From NCBI GenBank assembly GCA_035604135.1, contig DATNJB010000066.1, forward strand, positions 1 to 64,000: a DNA stretch of 64,000 nucleotides. The letters run 5' to 3'. Source of the DNA: Poindextera sp035604135. GTDB lineage: Bacteria > Pseudomonadota > Alphaproteobacteria > Caulobacterales > Caulobacteraceae. Positions within the stretch are counted from its first letter, which is position 1; the number at the start of each line of letters is the position of its first letter. The position numbers and the translations under genes were made by a program. Positions 52,600-60,134 of the stretch are shown one piece after another. The notes beneath the pieces are model-generated. The model made no database searches. It worked only from the letters and a program-made list of their open reading frames with translations, and was not told the origin of the DNA.

Positions 52600-53834
52600 G
52601 CGAGCACTCCGATGGCGCGCGCGCCATCGTGCCCCGAGACCACGACTGGGACGAGCGCGCCGGCGGGCGACGCGCCCTCGAAGAGGACTTCGGTAAAGTC
52701 CGGCGCCCGCGCCCGGCCTGGGCGCTCGACCAGCCCAACAATGGTGCGGCCGATCTGCCGGTCGAGGTGCCGGCGGATCGCTGCCGCCCCCGCCTCGCGC
52801 AGCCGCGCCGCCCGGGCCTTGACCCGCGCCTTGTCGACCTGGGGCATGCACGCGGCCGGGGTCCCGACGCGCGGGCTGAACGGGAAGACGTGCAGGTAGG
52901 CGAGGTCCGCCTCCTTGATGACCTCGAGCGTGCGTTCGAACATCGCCTCGGTCTCGGTGGGGAACCCGGCGATGAGATCGGCGCCGAACGCTGTGTCGGG
53001 CCGCACGCGCCGCACGGCCTGGATCAGCGCCAACGCCTGGTCGCGGCCATGGCGACGCTTCATCCGCTTCAGGATCATGTCGTCGCCGGACTGCAGCGAC
53101 AGGTGCAGGTACGGCATCAACCGCGGCTCGTCGGCGAAGCAGGCGATGAGCTCCTCATCGATCTCGGCGACGTCGATGGAGGATAGGCGCAGGCGCGGCA
53201 GATCCGGCGCGAGGCGCAGGATCCGGCGCACCAGCCCGCCCAGCGTGGGCGCCCCTGGCAGGTCGGCGCCCCACGACGTCAGGTCGACACCGGTCAGCAC
53301 CGCCTCGCGGCATCCTTCCGTGCTCAGACGGCGGATCGCGTCCACCACCGGCCCGGCCGGCACCGACCGCGACACGCCGCGGCCGAACGGAATCACACAG
53401 AAGGTGCAGCGGTGATCGCAGCCGTTCTGGACTTCCACCGAGGCGCGGGCGCGGGCCGTGTCCAGCGCCAGCACCGGCGCCGCCGCTTCGTGCACGGAAA
53501 AGATGTCAGCAACCGAGACCCGCCGCGCGGCGCGGTAGGCGCTTGCCTCCAGCTTCTCCGCGTTGCCGAGCACCTGGTCGACCTCGCCCATCGCGGCGAA
53601 AGCGGCCGGATCGATCTGCGCGGCGCATCCGGTGACGATCAGCCGCGCCGCGGGCCGCTCGCGCCGCACACGGCGGATCGTCTGCCGCGCCTGGCGCACG
53701 GCCTCGGCGGTCACCGCGCAGGTGTTGAGCACGACCGCGTCGGCGAGGCCGGCTTCCTTGGCGCGGACGCGGATCACCTCCGATTCGTAGGCGTTCAGCC
53801 GACAGCCGAAGGTGATGACCTCAGGCCCGCTCAT
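52596..53834 (-). CDS. mtaB: tRNA t6A37 methylthiotransferase MtaB, 412 aa
   Basis: Methylthiotransferase with the first cluster cysteines in FGCRLN, NTCAVT and TGCAAQ, and the radical SAM cluster GCDHRCTFCVIPFGRG, then a TRAM-like end. The TFGCRLNxYE start distinguishes MtaB from MiaB and RimO. It converts t6A37 to ms2t6A37. ATG 53834 overlaps the dapF stop. Confidence 0.92.
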   Translation of the reverse strand: MSGPEVITFGCRLNAYESEVIRVRAKEAGLADAVVLNTCAVTAEAVRQARQTIRRVRRERPAARLIVTGCAAQIDPAAFAAMGEVDQVLGNAEKLEASAYRAARRVSVADIFSVHEAAAPVLALDTARARASVEVQNGCDHRCTFCVIPFGRGVSRSVPAGPVVDAIRRLSTEGCREAVLTGVDLTSWGADLPGAPTLGGLVRRILRLAPDLPRLRLSSIDVAEIDEELIACFADEPRLMPYLHLSLQSGDDMILKRMKRRHGRDQALALIQAVRRVRPDTAFGADLIAGFPTETEAMFERTLEVIKEADLAYLHVFPFSPRVGTPAACMPQVDKARVKARAARLREAGAAAIRRHLDRQIGRTIVGLVERPGRARAPDFTEVLFEGASPAGALVPVVVSGHDGARAIGVLA

Positions 53835-54658
53835 GGCAAGCTTCCGGCGAACTCCACCGCCGTCGGGCCGGTCATCAGCACATGGTCGTCGCTCTCGCGC
53901 CAATCGATCTGCAACGGTCCGCCCACGAGCTCGACGGTCGCCGAGCGGCCGGTCAGCTCGCGACGGCAAGCCGCGACCAGCGCCGCGCAGGCGCCGGTGC
54001 CGCAGGCCTTGGTTTCGCCGACGCCGCGCTCCCACACCCGCAGGCCGATGCGGTCGCGGGCCTTGATCTCGGCGAAACCGACGTTGGTCCGCTGCGGGAA
54101 CAGCGGGTGGTTTTCGATCATGGAGCCGACAGCGGCCACGGGCGCGGTCGCGACGTCGCTCACGAAGAAGACCACATGCGGATTGCCCATGCTGACGCAG
54201 CCCGGCGTGTGCAACAGCGGTTGATCGATCGGGCCGACCTGCAGCTCGATCCCGCGGGTGTCCATCGCCTCCGCGAGCGGGATGTCGCGCCAGTCGAGGC
54301 CTGGCTTGCCCATGTCGACGGTGACCAGCCCGCCCTCGGCGCGGGTTGCGGTGAGCAGACCAGCCTCGGTCTCGAACCGCGTCTCGTCGCGGCCGGACGC
54401 CTGCATGAGCAGCCAGGCGACGCAGCGCGCGCCGTTGCCGCAGGCGGCGGTTTCGCCGCCGTCGGCGTTCCAGAAACGCACGAAGGCCTCGGCGCGCGTC
54501 GAGGGCTCGATGGCGATCAGCTGGTCGCAGCCGACGCCGCCAGATCGATCCGCGATGGCGCGCACGTCTGCTGCGCCTGGCGTGAAGGCGCCCTGGCGCG
54601 CCTCGACCACGACGAAGTCGTTGCCGAGGCCGTTCATCTTCAGGAAGGGCCGGCCCAT
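53831..54658 (-). CDS. dapF: Diaminopimelate epimerase, 275 aa
   Basis: Both catalytic cysteine motifs are present: ADGGETAACGNGARCVAW and ETKACGTGACAALVA, with FLKMNGLGNDFVVVE at the start. Converts LL- to meso-diaminopimelate. ATG 54658 begins the conserved region; ten upstream codons are open but not conserved. Confidence 0.96.
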   Translation of the reverse strand: MGRPFLKMNGLGNDFVVVEARQGAFTPGAADVRAIADRSGGVGCDQLIAIEPSTRAEAFVRFWNADGGETAACGNGARCVAWLLMQASGRDETRFETEAGLLTATRAEGGLVTVDMGKPGLDWRDIPLAEAMDTRGIELQVGPIDQPLLHTPGCVSMGNPHVVFFVSDVATAPVAAVGSMIENHPLFPQRTNVGFAEIKARDRIGLRVWERGVGETKACGTGACAALVAACRRELTGRSATVELVGGPLQIDWRESDDHVLMTGPTAVEFAGSLP

Positions 54659-54740
54659 GGCCGCGGCATATAGGCCGGGCTGCGCCAAAAATCACGCCGG
54701 CCGGGCGGCTCAGCGCCCGGCCGCGCTGATCAGCCGGCGG

Positions 54741-55286
54741 TCAGGCGTCCTCGACCGCACGGGCGGCGGCGTCCAACGCCGCGGCCACGCCCTGGACCTG
54801 GGCGTCGCTCAGCGGCCCGCGGCCGAGCCGATAGCGCAAGGCGGTGTTCAAGTTCTGCATGGCGCGCAGGATCTGCGGGGCGCTGCGACCGCGGTTGGCG
54901 GCGGCGACCTCGCCCATGCGGGCGAACAGGCCTTCGACCGCCGCTTTCTGCTCGGCGAGGTGGGCCTCGCCCTCCGGCGTGATCGCGTAGAGCTTCTTGG
55001 CGCCGTCGGCGTCCGGCTGCTGGCGCACGTAGCCCATGTCCTCGAGCAGCGTGAGCGTCGGGTAGACCACGCCTGGGCTGGGCGCATAGGCGCCGCCGAC
55101 CGCCTCCTCGACGGCCTTGATCAGCTCGTAGCCGTGGCTTGGCTTGTCGGCGATCAGCTTGAGCAGCACGAGCCTGAGGTCGCCCTGTTCGAACACGCGG
55201 CCGCGCCGTACGCCGCGCCGCCCCTGGCGCTCCGACCAGCCGAACGCATGGCGCGAGCGGTGTGCTTGGTGATAAAATCGATGCAT
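54741..55286 (-). CDS. PadR-family transcriptional regulator, 181 aa
   Basis: PadR winged helix: LRLVLLKLIADKPSHGYELIKAVEEAVGGAYAPSPGVVYPTLTLLEDMGYV, followed by a helical dimerisation arm. A His/Arg-rich N-terminus (MHRFYHQAHRSRHAF ... RQGRRGVRRGR) recalls YqjI-type metal-responsive members. ATG 55286 is the start. Two AT-rich palindromes lie immediately upstream. Confidence 0.88.
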   Translation of the reverse strand: MHRFYHQAHRSRHAFGWSERQGRRGVRRGRVFEQGDLRLVLLKLIADKPSHGYELIKAVEEAVGGAYAPSPGVVYPTLTLLEDMGYVRQQPDADGAKKLYAITPEGEAHLAEQKAAVEGLFARMGEVAAANRGRSAPQILRAMQNLNTALRYRLGRGPLSDAQVQGVAAALDAAARAVEDA

Positions 55287-55298
55287 ATTGATCCTTCT

Positions 55299-55328
55299 CA
55301 GATATATCGACCTCTTAGATATATCTAA
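55299..55328. promoter_or_regulatory. Twin palindromic operator candidate upstream of padR
   Basis: TTAGATATATCTAA (55315-55328) is a perfect 14-bp palindrome; a second, partial copy with the GATATATC core is at 55299-55309, centres about 17 bp apart. Such ATAT-rich repeats are typical PadR operators, so autoregulation is likely. Confidence 0.6.
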
Positions 55329-55437
55329 CCTGCATCGGACGCGCAAGGCCCTTATGCGGGGGAGGAGGATCCGATGTCCGCACTGGTCCCGCTGCCGCCC
55401 TGGCCCCCGCCGCCCCGACGCCGGCGTCGCCCGGCCG

Positions 55438-56334
55438 CTAGTCGATCCCGCGCAGGGTTTCGGCCAGCAGGCGCCCTTCGACGCCGCGACTCGAGCCCGA
55501 GCGCCAGGCCACCACGATCTGCCGGCTCGGATGCTCGGTCGCCAGGCGGCGGATGCCGATCGGCGCGTCCTCGGCCAGACCGGCCTCGACGGCCATGGCC
55601 GGCAGGAAGGATACGCCGAGCCCCGAGCCCACCATCTGCACCAGCGTCGACAGCGAAGTGGCCGTGAAGACGCCCTCGTCGCTGGCCTTCGGCGGCTCGA
55701 TGCGGCAGGCTGCGAGCACGTGCTCGCGCAGGCAGTGGCCGTCCTCGAGCAGGATGAGGTCGTCCCCGGACAGGCGCTCGGGCGCGATCGCCTCGCTGCT
55801 CAAGAGCGGGTGATTGGCCGGCAAGGCGGCCAGGAGCTCGTCGTCGCAGACCGGCGCCGTCTCGAGCCCCTGGGTGTCGTAGGGCAGCGCGATCAGAGCC
55901 GCGTCGAGCGCGCCCGCCTTCAGCGCCGCCATCAGCCTTTGCGTCTGGTCTTCGCGCAAGAAGAGCCTGAGCTTGGGAAAGCGCGCCCGGAGCGTCGGCA
56001 GCGCCCGCGGCAGAAGAAACGGCGCGATCGTCGGGATGACGCCGAGCCGGAAGCGGCCGGCCAGGGGCTGGCCGGCGCTCTTGGTCGCCTGCACGAGGTC
56101 CTCGGCGCGGGCGAGGATGTCGGACGCGCGCGCCACGGCTTCCTCGCCAATCGGGGTCAGGATCACACCGGCGCGGGCGCGGTCGACGACCGGTCCGCCC
56201 AGGATGCGCTCCAGCTCCTGCACGCCGGCCGAGAGCGTCGGCTGGGTCACGTGAGCGGCTTCGGCCGCCCGGCTGAACGAGCCGTGTTCGGCGAGCAGCT
56301 TCAGGTAGTGCAGTTGTCGGAGCGTCGGCAGCAC
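55438..56334 (-). CDS. oxyR: Hydrogen-peroxide sensor OxyR (LysR family), 298 aa
   Basis: LysR helix-turn-helix (LRQLHYLKLLAEHGSFSRAAEAAHVTQPTLSAGVQELE) and a regulatory domain with two cysteines, Cys201 and Cys210, in EDGHCLREHVLAAC. Their spacing of nine matches the redox pair C199/C208 of E. coli OxyR. Start GTG 56334 fits the family N-terminus LPTLRQL. Divergent from ahpD. Confidence 0.93.
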   Translation of the reverse strand: MLPTLRQLHYLKLLAEHGSFSRAAEAAHVTQPTLSAGVQELERILGGPVVDRARAGVILTPIGEEAVARASDILARAEDLVQATKSAGQPLAGRFRLGVIPTIAPFLLPRALPTLRARFPKLRLFLREDQTQRLMAALKAGALDAALIALPYDTQGLETAPVCDDELLAALPANHPLLSSEAIAPERLSGDDLILLEDGHCLREHVLAACRIEPPKASDEGVFTATSLSTLVQMVGSGLGVSFLPAMAVEAGLAEDAPIGIRRLATEHPSRQIVVAWRSGSSRGVEGRLLAETLRGID

Positions 56335-56338
56335 AGGA

Positions 56339-56348
56339 TCTATATAGA
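56339..56348. promoter_or_regulatory. Palindrome TCTATATAGA before oxyR
   Basis: A perfect 10-bp palindrome four bases upstream of the oxyR GTG. OxyR sites are built from ATAG/CTAT half-sites, and this contains CTAT and ATAG, but the full four-element array was not found. Confidence 0.35.
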
Positions 56349-56463
56349 CCAGCTCGATGCATTCTGAAGTCTCGATCGAGACGATTTTGGCCGCCTGGCG
56401 CTGCCCGCGGCGCGCGCCGGTGATAGGGAACGGCCGACAGAGCCACAATCGGGACCGGCGACG

Positions 56464-57000
56464 ATGAACCTGGATGCCTTGCGAGAATCCCTGCCCGCCT
56501 ACGCGCGCGATATCGCGACCAACCTGGGGGTGCTGGCCAGCGAGAGCATCCTCGACCACCAGCAGAAGTGGGGAACCTTCGTCGCTTCGGCGCACGCGGT
56601 CGGCGTGGGCGAGGTGGTCCGCGCGATCGAGGCGTCGGCGACCGAGGCCGGCCTCACCGAAGAGGCCAAGACGGCGGCCAAGGCCGCGGCGGCGATCATG
56701 GGCATGAACAACGTCTACTATCGGGCGCTGCACATCATGGAGAACGGCGAGTACCGCGGGCTTCCGGCGCGCCTTCGCATGAACGTGCTCGCCGCCCCCG
56801 GCGTCCCGAAGCTCGACTTCGAGCTCTGGTCGATGGCGGTCTCGGCCATCAACGGCTGCGGCGCCTGCATGGACGCCCACGAGGCGGAACTGAAGAACCA
56901 CGATGTCTCGCCGCAGGCGATCCAGGCCAGCCTGCGCATCGGCGCGGTCGTGAACGCCGCGTCGCGGGTCGTCGCGGGCGAGGCTGCGGCGCACGGGTAA
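56464..57000 (+). CDS. ahpD: Alkyl hydroperoxidase AhpD family protein, 178 aa
   Basis: Carboxymuconolactone-decarboxylase fold with the peroxidase site INGCGACMDAHE (Cys132, Cys135, His139), matching mycobacterial AhpD C130/C133/H137. AhpD normally reduces AhpC; no ahpC is adjacent here, although oxyR is divergent and probably controls it. Its partner must be encoded elsewhere or it acts alone. Confidence 0.9.
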   Translation: MNLDALRESLPAYARDIATNLGVLASESILDHQQKWGTFVASAHAVGVGEVVRAIEASATEAGLTEEAKTAAKAAAAIMGMNNVYYRALHIMENGEYRGLPARLRMNVLAAPGVPKLDFELWSMAVSAINGCGACMDAHEAELKNHDVSPQAIQASLRIGAVVNAASRVVAGEAAAHG

Positions 57001-57127
57001 GAGCGACGGGCAGAGAAGCCGATCCTGGCGCTCGCCATCGTCGCCCGATCGCGCTGAAGCGAAAGCGCTGGCGAACGCCCGCCGGTTCGCCTACATTGGC
57101 GCAACATCGATCGTCAGCGCTGGATGG

Positions 57128-57167
57128 CGCTTTCGAGCGGCGGCCCGAAAGGACCGGCCGCTTTTTT
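57128..57167 (+). terminator. Leader terminator with competing hairpin upstream of rimP (attenuator candidate)
   Basis: AGCGGC (57136-57141) pairs with GCCGCT (57157-57162), strengthened by inner GG/CC pairs, and is followed by TTTTTT to 57167: an intrinsic terminator ending 15 bp before the rimP start. Overlapping it, CGCT-TTCG-AGCG (57128-57139) forms a UUCG-loop hairpin that uses the same AGCG bases, so the two structures exclude each other. It could simply end readthrough from ahpD (stop 57000), but its position fits attenuation of the rimP operon. Confidence 0.65.
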
Positions 57168-57182
57168 GTTGGTTTCGGGACG

Positions 57183-57734
57183 TTGCGCGGCAAAACGCGG
57201 GAAGATCGCACTCTGTTGGAGCTCCTGGACCCGGTGGCCGAGGCCGCCGGCTATGAGATCGTGCGCCTGCGCCTGATGGGCGGTGGCCGCTCGCGGCATC
57301 TGCAGATCATGGCCGAGAGCGCGGACGGCGAGATGAATGTCGAAGACTGCGCCAGGCTGTCGCGCGCGATCCTGGACGTGCTTGAGGCGGCCGAAGCGAT
57401 CTTGGGTGACTACGCGCTCGAGGTCTCGAGCCCTGGCATCGACCGGCCGCTGACCCGACTGAAGGACTTCACGACGTTCGCCGGCCTCGAGGCGAAGATC
57501 GATCTCGACCGCCTGGCCGAAGGACGCAAGCGCTTCAAAGGCTTGCTCGCCGGGATCAAGGGCGAGGGCGTGCTCATCGACCTCGAGGGCGAGGACGAGA
57601 CCGTCGAGATTCCCTTCGCTTGGATCAGCGACGCCAAGCTCGTGCTGACCGACCAACTGCTCAAACGCGGCGCCGACAAACGCGCTGAACGACTTCAACT
57701 CGAACAGGCGTCGAGCGACGCCGCTCCGGAGTAA
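57183..57734 (+). CDS. rimP: Ribosome maturation factor RimP, 183 aa
   Basis: RimP N-domain (LLELLDPVAEAAGYEIVRLRLM, MNVEDCARLSRAILDVLEAAEAI, YALEVSSPGIDRPLTRLKDF) and C-terminal SH3-like domain. Needed for 30S subunit assembly. TTG 57183 is the most plausible start. Six bp separate it from nusA; the two form the usual rimP-nusA-ylxR-infB operon. Confidence 0.92.
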   Translation: MRGKTREDRTLLELLDPVAEAAGYEIVRLRLMGGGRSRHLQIMAESADGEMNVEDCARLSRAILDVLEAAEAILGDYALEVSSPGIDRPLTRLKDFTTFAGLEAKIDLDRLAEGRKRFKGLLAGIKGEGVLIDLEGEDETVEIPFAWISDAKLVLTDQLLKRGADKRAERLQLEQASSDAAPE

Positions 57735-57740
57735 AACCCC

Positions 57741-59390
57741 ATGGCCCTTTCCGGCATTTCCGCCAACCGGCTGGAACTTCTGCAGATCGCCGACGCGGTC
57801 GCGCGCGAGAAGTCGATCGAGAAGGAGATCGTCATCGAGGCGATCGAGGAGGCCGTGCAGAAGGCCGCCCGCTCGCGCTACGGCGCCGAGCACGACATCC
57901 GCGTGCACATTGATCCGAAGACCGGCGAAACCACCATCACCCGGGTGGTCACCGTGGTCGACGACGAGGAGCCGATCGAGAACACCTATGCGTTCAAGAG
58001 CCTCGCCGACGCCAGGCTGGACGACAAGGAGGCCTTCGTGGGCAAGACCTACGAGGAGGTCCTGCCGCCCTTCGAGTTCGGGCGCGTGCAGACGCAGATG
58101 GCCCGCCAGGTGGTGACCGGCAAAGTCCGTGACGCCGAGCGCGAGCGCCAATTCGAGGAGTTCAAGGATCGGGTCGGCGAGATCGTCAACGGCGTGGTCA
58201 AGCGGGTCGAGTACGGCAACATCGTCGTCGACCTCGGGCGCGGTGAGGGCGTCGTGCGCCGCGATCAGGCGATCCCGCGCGAGAACTTCCAGGTCGGCGA
58301 CCGGATCCGCAGCTACATCTACGACGTCCGCCGCGAGACCAAGGGGCCGCAGATCATGCTGTCGCGAGCCCACGGCGGCTTCATGGCCAAGCTGTTCGCG
58401 CAGGAAGTGCCTGAGGTCTACGACGGCGTGATCGAGATCCGCGCCATCGCCCGCGATCCGGGCAGCCGCGCGAAGATGGCGGTGGTTTCCAACGACTCCT
58501 CCATAGACCCTGTGGGGGCCTGCGTCGGCATGCGCGGCAGCCGCGTGCAAGCGGTGGTCGCCGAGCTGCAGGGCGAGAAGATCGATATCATCCCCTGGTC
58601 GCCGGACGAGGCGGCGTTCCTGGTGAACGCGCTGGCGCCGGCGGAGGTGACCAAGGTGGTCATGGACGAGGAGGACGAGCGGGTAGAGGTGGTGGTGCCC
58701 GACGAGCAACTGTCGCTGGCCATTGGCCGGCGCGGTCAGAACGTCCGCCTGGCGAGCCAGCTGACCGGCTGGCAGATCGACATCATGACCGAGAGCCAGG
58801 ATAGCGAACGCCGGCAGCGCGAGTTCGCTGAGCGCACGCAGCTCTTCCAGGAGGCGTTGGACGTCGACGAGGTCATCGCCCAGCTGCTGGTCACTGAGGG
58901 CTTCGCGACGGTGGAAGACGTGGCCTACGTCGACCTTTCCGAGATCGCCGCCATCGAGGGCTTCGGCGAGGAAACGGCCGAAGAGCTGCAGGCCCGCGCC
59001 CGCGACTACCTGGAGAAGGAAGCCGCGGAGTACGACGAGAAGCGCCGCGAACTTGGGGTCGAAGACGCGCTGTTAGACGTCGAGGGCGTCACCCTGCCGA
59101 TAAGCGTGGCGCTGGGCGAGGGCGAAGTGAAGACCGTCGAGGACCTCGCGGGCCTGGTGCCCGACGACCTGCGCGGCTGGTTCGAGACCAAGGACGGCGA
59201 GCGCGTGCGCGAAGCCGGCATCCTCGAAAGCTTCGGCCTTTCGGCCGAGACGGCCGAGGCCCTTATCATGCGAGCGCGCGTCGCGGCCGGCTGGATCGAG
59301 CCGGAGCCCGAGCCGGAGCCCGAGGAAGCGATCGAGGACGAATACAACGAGGGCGACGCCGCCATGGCCGAGGCGGGCGAAGAGGGCTGA
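57741..59390 (+). CDS. nusA: Transcription termination/antitermination protein NusA, 549 aa
   Basis: N-terminal RNA-polymerase-binding domain, S1 domain (GEIVNGVVKRVEYGNIVVDLG), two KH domains (VGACVGMRGSRVQAVVAEL; LAIGRRGQNVRLASQLTGW) and C-terminal helix-hairpin-helix repeats, then an acidic EPEPEPEPEE tail. It could control its own operon through the leader structure at 57128-57167. Confidence 0.96.
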   Translation: MALSGISANRLELLQIADAVAREKSIEKEIVIEAIEEAVQKAARSRYGAEHDIRVHIDPKTGETTITRVVTVVDDEEPIENTYAFKSLADARLDDKEAFVGKTYEEVLPPFEFGRVQTQMARQVVTGKVRDAERERQFEEFKDRVGEIVNGVVKRVEYGNIVVDLGRGEGVVRRDQAIPRENFQVGDRIRSYIYDVRRETKGPQIMLSRAHGGFMAKLFAQEVPEVYDGVIEIRAIARDPGSRAKMAVVSNDSSIDPVGACVGMRGSRVQAVVAELQGEKIDIIPWSPDEAAFLVNALAPAEVTKVVMDEEDERVEVVVPDEQLSLAIGRRGQNVRLASQLTGWQIDIMTESQDSERRQREFAERTQLFQEALDVDEVIAQLLVTEGFATVEDVAYVDLSEIAAIEGFGEETAEELQARARDYLEKEAAEYDEKRRELGVEDALLDVEGVTLPISVALGEGEVKTVEDLAGLVPDDLRGWFETKDGERVREAGILESFGLSAETAEALIMRARVAAGWIEPEPEPEPEEAIEDEYNEGDAAMAEAGEEG

Positions 59391-59409
59391 GCCCGAGAGA
59401 GCAACGGTC

Positions 59410-60015
59410 TTGTCTCCGGTTCGCGAACGCCGCGACCTTGCTTCCGGCGAGGTGAGGGACGAGGACGAGCTGGTCCGCTTCGTGGCCGGCCCAGACGGCG
59501 TCGTTGTTCCCGATCTCGCCCGCAAGCTGCCCGGCTGCGGACTGTGGACAGCGGCCAACCGAGCAGCGGTCGAAACGGCGGCCAAGGGCGCCTTCGCGCG
59601 CGCCGCAAAGACCAAGATTCGCGCGGCCGAGGACCTCGCCGACCAAGTGGACAGGTTGCTCGCCAAGCGGCTCCTGGACGGACTGGGCCTGGCTCGGCGG
59701 GCGGGGACGCTGACCTTCGGTTTCGACAAGGTGCATGCGGCGATCGCCGGCGGTCGGGCGGCCTGGCTGATCGAAGCGAGGGACGGCGCGGCGGACGGGC
59801 GGGCCAAACTCGTCGCGCTGGCGCGCCGTCAGCCGAGCCCGCCAATGCTGCTCGGCGCCTTCACCTCGGGCGAATTGGGTTTGGCCTTGGGCCTGGAAAA
59901 TGTGGTACACCTCGCCTTCCTTGCGGGGCGAGGCGCCGAACGGTGGACGCGCGATGTCCAACGGCTATCGGGCTTTCGTCCGCTCCTTCCCGAGAGTTGG
60001 CGCGAGGAGCCTTGA
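59410..60015 (+). CDS. YlxR-L7Ae-like RNA-binding protein, 201 aa
   Basis: A fusion usual in alphaproteobacteria: an N-terminal YlxR/DUF448 domain (LVRFVAGPDGVVVPDLARKLPGCGLWT), without the CxxC found in some YlxR proteins, then an L7Ae/YlxQ-like domain (LLDGLGLARRAGTLTFGFDKVHAAIAGGRAAWLIEARD). Probable RNA-binding role next to nusA and infB. TTG start. Confidence 0.88.
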   Translation: MSPVRERRDLASGEVRDEDELVRFVAGPDGVVVPDLARKLPGCGLWTAANRAAVETAAKGAFARAAKTKIRAAEDLADQVDRLLAKRLLDGLGLARRAGTLTFGFDKVHAAIAGGRAAWLIEARDGAADGRAKLVALARRQPSPPMLLGAFTSGELGLALGLENVVHLAFLAGRGAERWTRDVQRLSGFRPLLPESWREEP

Positions 60016-60134
60016 ACGGGAGGCGATGGGGCCTATCTCGGGCCGCACCGCCAGCGTTCGCCTATGGATGTGACGGCGGGGTTGGTCTGCACGATGCCGG
60101 CCCCTTTTCGGAAGTTGAGTAGTACAGCGAGCGA

